NCBI GenBank assembly: GCA_944323245.1
Contig: CALURT010000009.1
Location: 1-64,000, forward strand
Reading direction: 5' to 3'
Origin: an uncultured Bacteroidales bacterium
GTDB taxonomy: Bacteria > Bacteroidota > Bacteroidia > Bacteroidales > UBA932
DNA: 64,000 nt
Each line of letters starts with the position of its first letter. Positions within the stretch are counted from its first letter, which is position 1. Position numbers and translations under genes: made by a program. The notes beneath the pieces were generated by a model. It searched no databases and had not been told where the DNA came from. It saw only the letters and a list, made by a program, of their open reading frames with translations. Below are positions 25,102 to 33,671 of the stretch, piece by piece.

Positions 25102-26496
25102 ATGAAAAACAAGTACATTGATCTGATCGACCAGACTTTCGAGTTCCCGCAGGACGAATTCAAGGTAGAGGACGGAGAGCTCCATTTCCACGGAATCAAC
25201 ATGATGGACATCATAAACCAGTATGGTACTCCATTGAAAATCACATATCTGCCGAAAATCTCCTCCCAAATCCAGAGGGCGAAGAGGATGTTCAACGTCG
25301 CCATGGCTAAGGCGGATTACAAGGGAACATACCATTATTGCTACTGTACCAAGAGTTCGCATTTCGAATTCGTGCTTACGGAAGCGCTTAAAAACGACAT
25401 ACACATCGAAACGTCATCGGCCTTCGATCTGAATCTCATCGAAGCTCTCGAAGCCGAAGGAAAGGTGGACAAGGACCTGTACATCGTGTGCAACGGTTTC
25501 AAAAAGCCGGCATACATAGAAAACATAGCCAATTTCGCCAATTCCGGCTGGCACAACATCATTCCGGTTCTCGACAACATGAGGGAACTTCAGGAATTAG
25601 AGTCACTCGTGAACGTACCTATCAATCTCGGAATCCGCATCGCTTCGGAAGAAGAGCCGAACTTCGAATTCTATACCTCCCGCCTCGGTATCAGGTACAG
25701 CGACATAGTCCCGTTCTACGAAAACATCATAAGCAAGAGCAGCAAGTTCCATCTGAAGATGCTGCATTTCTTCATCAATACGGGAATCCGGGATACGGCA
25801 TACTACTGGAACGAACTCGCCAAGTGCGTCAGCGTGTACTGTGACCTGAAAATGATATGTCCGGAACTCGATTCGCTGAATATCGGAGGAGGCTTCCCTA
25901 TCAAGAATTCGCTTGCAATGGATTTCGACTATGAATACATGGCCGAGGAAATCATATTGCAGATCAAGACCATGTGCAATGCCCGCGGAGTCGCCGAGCC
26001 GAACATATTCACCGAATTCGGAAGTTTCACCGTGGGAGAATCAGGAGCAACGATATTCCAGATTCTCGACATGAAGCAGCAGAACGACAGGGAAAGATGG
26101 TACATGATAGACAATTCCTTCATGACCACCCTTCCTGACACGTGGGGGATAAAGCAGAGGTTCATCCTTCTGCCGATCAACAAATGGAATGAAAAATACC
26201 AAAGGGTCTTCCTTGGAGGGCTTACATGCGACAGCCAGGACTATTACAACGCTGACGCCCACGCCAATGCCATCTTCCTTCCTATCATGGAAGACAAGAA
26301 GGACCCGCTTTACATAGGATTTTTCCATACTGGGGCATATCAGGAGTCCCTTGCCGGATACGGCGGCATACAGCATTGCCTCCAGCCGGCACCGAAGCAT
26401 ATAATCATCGACAGGGACGAAAACGGAGACTACACCACCAAACTTTTCAGCAAGGAGCAGACCTACAAGTCGATGCTGAAAATCCTCGGATATTGA
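25102..26496 (+). CDS. Arginine decarboxylase-like PLP enzyme (alanine-racemase fold)
   Basis: A 464-residue fold-type III decarboxylase. The PLP lysine sits in YHYCYCTKSSH, the phosphate-binding glycine loop in LNIGGGFPI, and a GGLTCDSQDYY block matches the CDS motif of basic amino-acid decarboxylases, where Cys and Asp bind the substrate. Bacteroidales proteins of this length are annotated arginine decarboxylase, giving agmatine for putrescine and spermidine synthesis. Classical SpeA is about 630 residues, so this is the shorter lineage. Diaminopimelate or carboxynorspermidine decarboxylase are the alternatives. It heads a three-gene operon with the methyltransferase and the PPDK_N fusion. 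Confidence 0.8.
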   Translation: MKNKYIDLIDQTFEFPQDEFKVEDGELHFHGINMMDIINQYGTPLKITYLPKISSQIQRAKRMFNVAMAKADYKGTYHYCYCTKSSHFEFVLTEALKNDIHIETSSAFDLNLIEALEAEGKVDKDLYIVCNGFKKPAYIENIANFANSGWHNIIPVLDNMRELQELESLVNVPINLGIRIASEEEPNFEFYTSRLGIRYSDIVPFYENIISKSSKFHLKMLHFFINTGIRDTAYYWNELAKCVSVYCDLKMICPELDSLNIGGGFPIKNSLAMDFDYEYMAEEIILQIKTMCNARGVAEPNIFTEFGSFTVGESGATIFQILDMKQQNDRERWYMIDNSFMTTLPDTWGIKQRFILLPINKWNEKYQRVFLGGLTCDSQDYYNADAHANAIFLPIMEDKKDPLYIGFFHTGAYQESLAGYGGIQHCLQPAPKHIIIDRDENGDYTTKLFSKEQTYKSMLKILGY

Positions 26497-26519
26497 GGCG
26501 GAATATTCACCGTCAGGAT

Positions 26520-27287
26520 ATGGATAGAATATCAAACTCCGAAATCAGGCTGATACGGTCGCTGTCGCAGAAGAAATTCCGTGACGAATACGGACTGTTT
26601 GCCGTCGAGGGAGAAAAAATGGTCTCGGAGGCACAATCTTCGGGCTTCGCAGTCGAAAAGATTTTCCGCAGGGATGAAATCGGAGAAACGGCCATGTCCA
26701 AAATCAGCGCACTGTCCTCCCCTTCCCCCGTGCTTGCAGTAGTCCGCAAACCGGAGAATACGGAAATATCCGATACCGGAAAAATCCTGGAAATGTACGG
26801 CAAGGGGCTGTTTCTTGCCCTTGATTCCATCCGGGATCCCGGCAATCTCGGTACGATACTCAGGATTTCCGACTGGTTCGGGGTGGATGCGGTATTCGCT
26901 TCACCCGATACCGTGGACGTGTTCAATCCGAAAGTCGTCCAGTCCACCATGGGAGCCATATTCAGGGTGAAGTTCCATTATATCGACATCCCATCCGTCC
27001 TTGATACCGCAAAGGCCGGAGGAGGGAAAATCTACGGTACATTCCTCGACGGAGACAATATTTACGGTAGGGATCTTGACTGCGGCGACTCCGCCCCTTC
27101 TGTCATAGTCATCGGCAACGAGTCTGCCGGAATTTCCGCCGAAACTGCAGCCAAATGCACCGACAGGCTGTACATACCTCCTTATCCGGAGGACTGCCCA
27201 GGCTCGGAATCCCTCAATGCAGCCATCGCCACAGCCGTCACCCTCTCCGAATTCCGCCGTCGCCAATTCAAATCCCCGAAAATATGA
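26520..27287 (+). CDS. TrmH/SpoU-family RNA 2'-O-methyltransferase
   Basis: A 255-residue SPOUT enzyme. The N-terminal substrate-binding domain contains FAVEGEKMVSEA. The C-terminal knot has motif 1 DSIRDPGNLGTILRISDWFG, motif 2 VIVIGNESAG and motif 3 IPPYPEDCPGSESLNAAIA. It methylates ribose in rRNA or tRNA; the target site is unknown. The chosen start (26520) is 23 nt after the decarboxylase stop; the open frame upstream lies inside that gene. Its stop overlaps the next start codon. Confidence 0.9.
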   Translation: MDRISNSEIRLIRSLSQKKFRDEYGLFAVEGEKMVSEAQSSGFAVEKIFRRDEIGETAMSKISALSSPSPVLAVVRKPENTEISDTGKILEMYGKGLFLALDSIRDPGNLGTILRISDWFGVDAVFASPDTVDVFNPKVVQSTMGAIFRVKFHYIDIPSVLDTAKAGGGKIYGTFLDGDNIYGRDLDCGDSAPSVIVIGNESAGISAETAAKCTDRLYIPPYPEDCPGSESLNAAIATAVTLSEFRRRQFKSPKI

Positions 27288-30265
27288 ACACAGTAGAACC
27301 GGTAAGCCTCAAGGAATTGATAGTAACGGATTTCAGGGCTCTGATGAGCTTCAGGGTCAGGAAAATCCTGATGATATGCAGCAACTACGACGCCTTTATT
27401 CTCGAAGAGGACGGACAGATCGAAAGCCAGATTTACAAGGAATATCTCGAGCTGAACCTGAGCAATCCGCCGCAGTTCGTATGGGTCACTACATCCGCTG
27501 AAGCGGAAACCGTAATGGCTTCCGACGACAACATCGACATGATAATCTGTCTCTACAACGACAGGGACAGGAACGTGTTCAGGTTCACCAAAACGCTCAA
27601 GGAGAACGGCCGCGACATACCTTTCATCCTTCTAACGCATTTTTCGAGGGAAATATACAAAAGGCTTGAAAAACAGGATACATCTTCCGTAGACTATATT
27701 TTCAGCTGGAACGGCAATGCTGACCTTATCGTGGCCATAATCAAGCTGTTCGAGGATAAAATCAACGCCGACAACGACATTCTGAAAGTCGGTGTGGAGT
27801 CGATACTGCTCGTAGAAGACTCGGTAAGATACTATTCCACATATCTGCCCGAGCTTTACAGACTGGTTCTGAAGCAGAGCGCGGAATTCCTGAAGGAAAC
27901 ACTGAATGAAAAACAGCGGAAACTCCGGAAGAGGTCAAGGCCGAAAATTCTGCTTGCCACGAATTACGAGGACGCAGTGGCCCTTTTCGAAAAATACAAG
28001 GAAAACATGCTCGGCATCATCTCCGACGTAGGTTTCGTGCTGCACAAGAACGACCCTTCGGAAAGTGAAAAGCCGGATGCCGGAATAGATTTGGTGAAAT
28101 TGGTAAGGCAGACAGACCCGTACATGCCGATAATCCTCCAGTCATCGCAGGAATCAGTATCGAAGATAGCCGGGGAATTGGGTGTCGGCTTCCTCAGGAA
28201 ATATTCCAAGACCCTTATCATGCAGCTTTCCGAATACATCCGTGACGAATTCGAATTCGGAGACTTCGTATTCAGGGATGCGAACAGGAAAGAATTCGGA
28301 AGGGCTGCCAACCTGAGCCAACTTCAGGAATGCATAAAAAACATCCCGGACGATGTATTGCTGTACAATACCTCGAAAAACATGCTCTCGAAATGGTTTT
28401 TCGCACGCGGGCTTTTCACATTGGCCAAAAGGTTCAAGGCAGTACACGAGACGCATTTCTCCTCCACTGCCGAGCTTCGGGACTACGTTTCGCAACAGAT
28501 ATACGACTACCATGCCCTGAACGGAAGGGGAATCATAGCGCATTTCGACAAGGACACCTACGGAAAATATGTCTGGTTCTCCCGGGCAGGAGAAGGTTCT
28601 CTCGGAGGCAAGGCAAGGGGAATAGCCTTTCTGAACACCCTCATAGCCAAGTACAGCCTCACGAACCGGTATCCGGGACTGAAAATCTCCACGCCGAGGA
28701 CATTGGTCATAGCGACAGATTATTTCGACGAATTCATTTTTGAAAACGGACTGCAGTTCGTCATTGATTCCGACATTCAGGACGACGAAATCCTTTCCGA
28801 ATTCGTGTCGTCAAGACTTCCCGAGCAGTTGGTGGAAGAGCTGAAAGTATTTCTGTCCACAGCAAAATCGCCTCTTGCCGTCAGGTCGAGCTCGAAGTTG
28901 GAAGACAGCAATTACCAGCCTTTTGCAGGCGTGTATTCGACCTATATGATTCCTCTCATCGAGAATAAGGACAGGATGGTCAGAATGCTTGAAAAGGCCA
29001 TCAAGAGCGTGTACGCATCAGCCTTTTTCAACGGCAGCCGCTCCTATATTCATACGACAGGCAATCTGTTGAGTGAAGAGAAGATGGCCGTGGTTATCCA
29101 AAGTATCTGTGGAAGTGAACATGACGGACTGTACTACCCGATGATGTCGGGAGTGGCCCGTTCCGTCAATTTCTATCCGATAGGAAAGGAGAAACCGGAG
29201 GACGGGGTCGTAAACCTCGCGTTCGGACTCGGAAAAACCGTGGTGGACGGAGGGAATACATTGCGATATGTCCCGCGTTATCCGAAGAGGATACTGCAAC
29301 TCTCGGACATGAAAATCGCCATAAACGATACGCAGAAGACGATGTATGCACTCGACCTGAGACCGGGAGCGTTCAAGATTTCGCTGAACGACAGTGTCAA
29401 TCTCGTGAAACTTCCCGTATCGGAAGCGCTCAAGACATTCGACCATCCCGAACTCGTGGCATCGACTTTCAGTTCCGCCGACAACAGGATGCTTCCGGGA
29501 GTGAATGCGGACGGTGCAAGGATCATTTCCTTCGACTATATCCTGAAATATGCAAGATATCCGCTTTCGCAGGCCCTCTCGGACCTTATGGCGATATGCA
29601 GGACGGAAATGATGTGCGATGTGGAGATGGAGTTCGCCCTTGACGTGATTCCGGACAGTCCGTCGCAGGACTGTGTATTGAAACTGCTCCAGATCCGCCC
29701 TGTAGTGGATTATGCCGAAGATATGAATATATCCGTAGAACAGGCGGAAAGCAGCCTCGGACACATTCTGGTCCGTTCGTCCAATGCTCTCGGGGCCGGT
29801 GAAATCGGCGGCATGAGTCATATTCTGTACGTTTGTCCGGAACTTTTCGACAGTGCGAGGACAAAGGACATCGCCGGCGAAATTGCCGCAATCAATGAAA
29901 AAATGAAGGCGGAAGGAGCGTCGTATCTGCTTATCGGACCGGGAAGGTGGGGATCTTCTGACCCGTGGCTCGGAATACCCGTACTGTGGAGCAATATTTC
30001 CGAGGCCAAGGTCATTGTGGAATGCGCCATACCGGGATTCAGAATCGAACCGAGCCAGGGAACGCACTTTTTCCAGAACATCACCTCGCTCGGAGTCGGT
30101 TATCTGACAATTGATACGGTCGCAGACAGCGAATCCCTTGACCAAAACCTTCTTGGCGGATTGAATTGCATCGAAGAAGGCTCGTTTGTAAAACTGTACG
30201 AAGCACCTCCATCGCTTGTCGCATGCATCGACAGGATATCGAACAGGGCTGTAATCGGCTATTGA
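27284..30265 (+). CDS. Receiver-like / PEP-synthase N-terminal domain fusion protein
   Basis: A 993-residue protein. Residues about 25-155 and 170-320 look like two receiver-type alpha/beta domains (ILLVEDSV at 174-181; IISDVGF with Asp248 as the possible phospho-acceptor). Residues about 438-780 match the ATP-grasp PPDK_N domain: SLGGKARGIAFL and LAVRSSSKLEDSNYQPFAGV. The usual phosphohistidine swivel domain and the PEP-binding barrel of PEP synthase are not visible; instead there is a conserved C-terminal part with LLIGPGRWGSSDPWLGIP. It is therefore not a complete PEP synthase. It may be a regulatory or novel phosphotransfer enzyme. It starts within the methyltransferase stop (ATGA). Confidence 0.8.
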   Translation: MNTVEPVSLKELIVTDFRALMSFRVRKILMICSNYDAFILEEDGQIESQIYKEYLELNLSNPPQFVWVTTSAEAETVMASDDNIDMIICLYNDRDRNVFRFTKTLKENGRDIPFILLTHFSREIYKRLEKQDTSSVDYIFSWNGNADLIVAIIKLFEDKINADNDILKVGVESILLVEDSVRYYSTYLPELYRLVLKQSAEFLKETLNEKQRKLRKRSRPKILLATNYEDAVALFEKYKENMLGIISDVGFVLHKNDPSESEKPDAGIDLVKLVRQTDPYMPIILQSSQESVSKIAGELGVGFLRKYSKTLIMQLSEYIRDEFEFGDFVFRDANRKEFGRAANLSQLQECIKNIPDDVLLYNTSKNMLSKWFFARGLFTLAKRFKAVHETHFSSTAELRDYVSQQIYDYHALNGRGIIAHFDKDTYGKYVWFSRAGEGSLGGKARGIAFLNTLIAKYSLTNRYPGLKISTPRTLVIATDYFDEFIFENGLQFVIDSDIQDDEILSEFVSSRLPEQLVEELKVFLSTAKSPLAVRSSSKLEDSNYQPFAGVYSTYMIPLIENKDRMVRMLEKAIKSVYASAFFNGSRSYIHTTGNLLSEEKMAVVIQSICGSEHDGLYYPMMSGVARSVNFYPIGKEKPEDGVVNLAFGLGKTVVDGGNTLRYVPRYPKRILQLSDMKIAINDTQKTMYALDLRPGAFKISLNDSVNLVKLPVSEALKTFDHPELVASTFSSADNRMLPGVNADGARIISFDYILKYARYPLSQALSDLMAICRTEMMCDVEMEFALDVIPDSPSQDCVLKLLQIRPVVDYAEDMNISVEQAESSLGHILVRSSNALGAGEIGGMSHILYVCPELFDSARTKDIAGEIAAINEKMKAEGASYLLIGPGRWGSSDPWLGIPVLWSNISEAKVIVECAIPGFRIEPSQGTHFFQNITSLGVGYLTIDTVADSESLDQNLLGGLNCIEEGSFVKLYEAPPSLVACIDRISNRAVIGY

Positions 30266-32046
30266 CACAGGGTGATGACGGCTCCGTCCATCGGAGGCAC
30301 GGTGACTTCAATCGGGACTGACGGGTTGAGTCCATCAGTAATCTGCATCCCGAGCCATTCGAAGGCGTGCGCCGGAATGCTCAGTTTCATCTTTGCCTCG
30401 TTTTCAGAGAAATTCACTGCAAACAAAAGTGTTTCATCGCCTGAATCACGCATAAATGCAAAGTGTCTGTCAATATCGAAGCCTTCTGACGACGCATTGC
30501 AGTAGCACAGGTCGTAAGTGGTGCCCGAACTGACGGCAGCATCCTTGGCGGCGAAGCGGAGTATGCCGGTAAAACGCCTGAAAAACTTTTTCTTGGATGA
30601 CATCTCCTCCGGCCATTCCGCATTTTCGTCAAGATAGAGCCCCGAAGATATTATCCTGCGGAGTTCCCTCATGGAAAGCGGACTCCACCAGTCGAAGATG
30701 GAGGTCCTGCCGTCCCTTCCGCTGAAACCTTCTTCGTCCATTCCACGTTCCCCGAGTTCCTCACCCGCATATATCATGAAGGCTGCACGGTTGAGACAGA
30801 GCGACACATACAGTGGGGCAAAGGTATTTCCGGCTTCCTTGCCGAAAAAATCGGAGGCAAAACGCTGTTCGTCGTGGTTTTCGAGAAAATTGAGCATGTA
30901 CGGCTGAATGTCGCCGAGGTATTGCCAGTTACGCGTAATTCCGCGTGCTGACTGCCACAGTTCGAGAGGCATGCCGGTAGCGTCGATATTGGTACTGACT
31001 ACCGTCCTCAATGTGTCGTACAGGCCGGATTTGTCATACAGGAAATCGAATCCGACTTCTCTGATGTATTTCTTGTACAGGTCCTTTTTGTATACTTCGG
31101 CTATGAAGATGACGTCCGGATACCTGTCCTTGATTCTTCCAATGGCCCATTGGAAGAATTGGGGCGGGACCAATTCCACCATATCGCATCTGAAACCGTC
31201 CACTCCCCTTTCTATCCAGAATTCGAGGACGGCAAGCATCTTGTCCCAGGTCTTCGTATGTGTGTCACAATAGTTTATCTTGACTGTTTCGTACCAGTCA
31301 TTGATTCCCGGAGTCGGGGTATAGGCATTTCCGGTGGCTTTCGGCGGATTTTCCCTGTAAGGGGAAAGAAAAGAGGCGTAACGGTCGTATTCTTCCGGAT
31401 TGGCCCTCAGTTTTTCCACAATCCATGAGGGGATTATCCTGTATTCCCTGCCATAATCCCCCGATTTGAGGGAATTGCATTCGGAATTGAACCCGTCTTC
31501 GTTCGGAAGCCGCAGTTCCGTCCCGGGATAATAGAAAAAGTCATTGTCCGGACTCCAGTGGACAGATGTATCATCCCCTGCCCCGAGGCTCATCCGTTTC
31601 TCATCATCTGACATTTCCCGTCCGGCGACAGTACCGTAGTCGCGTGCGACATGGTTCGGCACGAAATCCATAATGACCTTCAGCCCGGCCTCATGTGTCC
31701 TTTTTACAAGGGCTGCGAACTCCGCCATCCTCTCGTCTGGCCTGTCGGCAAGATAGGGATTAACGTCATAATAGTCCGTGATTGCATAGGGAGACCCGGC
31801 TTCCCCCTTTACGGACTGGGGATGCGACGCCGTGCAGCCTGCGGAATCCGTCTTGGTGGCATGGCGGATAATACCGGTGTACCAAACATGAGTACAGCCC
31901 AACCATTTGATATACTCAAGCGAAGGGCTGTCTATGTCTGAGAATTTTCCTGTTCCGTTTGATTCGAGCGAACCTCTTTTTACATTATCCGTGTCTTTGT
32001 TGCCCCAAAGACGAGGGAGCAACTGATATATTATCGGTTTGTCCAT
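30259..32046 (-). CDS. GH13 alpha-amylase family glycosidase, cytoplasmic
   Basis: A 595-residue (beta/alpha)8 glycoside hydrolase. Conserved regions are DFVPNH, GFRCDMVE with nucleophile Asp288, AEVY with acid/base Glu317, and FLENHDE with Asp392. No signal peptide, so it acts on intracellular alpha-glucans or maltodextrins. An inserted region between the DFVPNH and GFRCD blocks (about 135-250) is long, like domain B of maltogenic or sucrase-type enzymes. It overlaps the end of the PPDK_N fusion gene by 7 nt in convergent orientation. The exact specificity is not resolvable. Confidence 0.9.
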   Translation of the reverse strand: MDKPIIYQLLPRLWGNKDTDNVKRGSLESNGTGKFSDIDSPSLEYIKWLGCTHVWYTGIIRHATKTDSAGCTASHPQSVKGEAGSPYAITDYYDVNPYLADRPDERMAEFAALVKRTHEAGLKVIMDFVPNHVARDYGTVAGREMSDDEKRMSLGAGDDTSVHWSPDNDFFYYPGTELRLPNEDGFNSECNSLKSGDYGREYRIIPSWIVEKLRANPEEYDRYASFLSPYRENPPKATGNAYTPTPGINDWYETVKINYCDTHTKTWDKMLAVLEFWIERGVDGFRCDMVELVPPQFFQWAIGRIKDRYPDVIFIAEVYKKDLYKKYIREVGFDFLYDKSGLYDTLRTVVSTNIDATGMPLELWQSARGITRNWQYLGDIQPYMLNFLENHDEQRFASDFFGKEAGNTFAPLYVSLCLNRAAFMIYAGEELGERGMDEEGFSGRDGRTSIFDWWSPLSMRELRRIISSGLYLDENAEWPEEMSSKKKFFRRFTGILRFAAKDAAVSSGTTYDLCYCNASSEGFDIDRHFAFMRDSGDETLLFAVNFSENEAKMKLSIPAHAFEWLGMQITDGLNPSVPIEVTVPPMDGAVITLCQ

Positions 32047-32068
32047 GTCGGCCTGAAAAAATTTTTTG

Positions 32069-32076
32069 CAAAGATA
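32069..32076 (-). promoter_or_regulatory. -7 box of the amylase gene
   Basis: TATCTTTG on the minus strand fits TAnnTTTG, 22 bp before the start codon. Confidence 0.5.
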
Positions 32077-32089
32077 TTTATTTGCATTT

Positions 32090-32121
32090 TTTGTGCCAAG
32101 TGATTTTTATTTCTATTTTTG
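32090..32121 (+). promoter_or_regulatory. Promoter of the DASS transporter gene
   Basis: TTTG (32090-32093), a 20-nt spacer and TATTTTTG (32114-32121) make a complete -33/-7 pair 28 bp before ATG at 32150. Confidence 0.65.
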
Positions 32122-32149
32122 CACCTTCATTGAGAAACCCGTAATTTTT

Positions 32150-33658
32150 ATGTTCAAGATTTTTCACGGCTTCCATCTCGTAGAAGCCTATCACGATTGG
32201 AAAAGAGAGCACAAACTGTCCAAGACCCTTTCCCGTGCCATCAGACTTGTCTTTTGTTTTGCCGTACTCGTCACATTGTTGTGCCTTCCTGCCGATATAT
32301 TCGGAATGGAGGGACTTACGGTGATCGAGAAACGGGTCATCGCAATATTTCTTTTCGCCACCTTCATGTGGGTGCTCGAACCAGTCCCCGCATGGACCAC
32401 GTCAATGCTGATAGTGGGGTTGCTGCTGTTTACCTCATCGGACAGCGCATTATGGCTGTTCAAGGACAATGCATCTCCTGAAATTTACGGGACTCCTGTC
32501 AAATATACTTCCGTCCTGCATTCGTTCGCAGACCCTATAATAATGCTGTTTATCGGAGGTTTCATCCTCGCCATTGCAGCCACGAAAAGCGGTCTCGACC
32601 TGATGCTTGCCCGTGTGATGCTCAAGCCTTTCGGAACCAAGTCCAAATATGTCCTTCTCGGTTTCATTTTCGTGACCGGAATATTTTCGATGTTCCTGAG
32701 CAACACGGCGACAGCTGCCATGATGCTTACATTCCTTACACCGGTGCTGAAGGCGCTTCCGGCGGACGGCAAAGGTAAAATTGCCCTTGCGCTGTCGATA
32801 CCGATTGCTGCCAATGTCGGAGGAATGGCAACCCCTATAGGAACGCCTCCGAATGCCATTGCCCTGAAATATCTGAATGATCCTGCGGGACTCAATCTCA
32901 ACATAGGCTTCGGAGAATGGATGAGCTTCATGCTTCCGTTCACGATAGTCATCCTTTTCATTTCATGGATTGTCCTCCTGAAACTCTTCCCGTTCAAGCA
33001 GAAGACTATCGAACTGAAAATCGAAGGGGAAATGAAAAAGGACTGGAGGTCGATTGTCGTATATGTGACTTTCGCCGTTACAATTCTTCTCTGGATACTC
33101 GACAAATATACCGGCGTCAATTCAAATGTAGTGGCAATGCTTCCGGTAGCGGTATTCCCGATAATGGGAATCATCACCAAACGTGACCTCGAAGAGATAA
33201 GCTGGAGCGTGCTCTGGATGGTGGCCGGCGGTTTCGCCCTCGGTGCTGCCCTTCAGGAAACGGGCTTGGCATCGCATCTTATAGCCTCAATTCCGTTCAA
33301 CACATGGCCTCCTGTCCTCATGGTCATCGGCTCGGGACTCATCTGCTATGCCATGGCGAACTTCATATCGCATACGGCCACGGCTACACTCCTCGTGCCG
33401 ATACTTGCGATTGCCGGTACGAGCATGCAGGACGTGCTTATGCCTGTTGGAGGAGTCTCGACCCTCCTCATCGGTGTGGCCATCGGCTCGTCTTTGGCAA
33501 TGATTCTGCCTATCAGTACGCCGCCTAATGCTCTTGCCCATGCGACAGGCATGATCGAACAGAAAGACATGGTGAAGACAGGCGTCATTATGGGTGTCGT
33601 GGGACTTTCGCTCGGCTACCTGATGCTGATCCTTCTCGGTTCCAACGGTCTGATCTGA
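32150..33658 (+). CDS. DASS/SLC13-family sodium:dicarboxylate (anion) symporter
   Basis: A 502-residue transporter with 11-12 membrane helices. The two SNT signatures are present: FLSNTATAAMM with GGMATPIGTPPNAIAL in the first half, and FISHTATATLLVPI with ILPISTPPNALAHATG in the second. They form the Na+ and carboxylate sites. It imports C4-dicarboxylates, citrate or sulfate depending on the member; the TPPNA motifs favour carboxylates. The frame is open upstream, but ATG at 32150 follows the promoter and starts the usual N-terminal amphipathic segment. Confidence 0.92.
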   Translation: MFKIFHGFHLVEAYHDWKREHKLSKTLSRAIRLVFCFAVLVTLLCLPADIFGMEGLTVIEKRVIAIFLFATFMWVLEPVPAWTTSMLIVGLLLFTSSDSALWLFKDNASPEIYGTPVKYTSVLHSFADPIIMLFIGGFILAIAATKSGLDLMLARVMLKPFGTKSKYVLLGFIFVTGIFSMFLSNTATAAMMLTFLTPVLKALPADGKGKIALALSIPIAANVGGMATPIGTPPNAIALKYLNDPAGLNLNIGFGEWMSFMLPFTIVILFISWIVLLKLFPFKQKTIELKIEGEMKKDWRSIVVYVTFAVTILLWILDKYTGVNSNVVAMLPVAVFPIMGIITKRDLEEISWSVLWMVAGGFALGAALQETGLASHLIASIPFNTWPPVLMVIGSGLICYAMANFISHTATATLLVPILAIAGTSMQDVLMPVGGVSTLLIGVAIGSSLAMILPISTPPNALAHATGMIEQKDMVKTGVIMGVVGLSLGYLMLILLGSNGLI

Positions 33659-33671
33659 TAATATTCTTTTC

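Noticed and set aside
25102..26496. Diaminopimelate decarboxylase
   Set aside because: The CDS block and overall pattern fit basic amino-acid (arginine) decarboxylases better; still an alternative for the substrate.
29018..30268. Long antisense frame in the PPDK_N fusion gene
   Set aside because: The coding strand has clear motifs; the antisense product has none.
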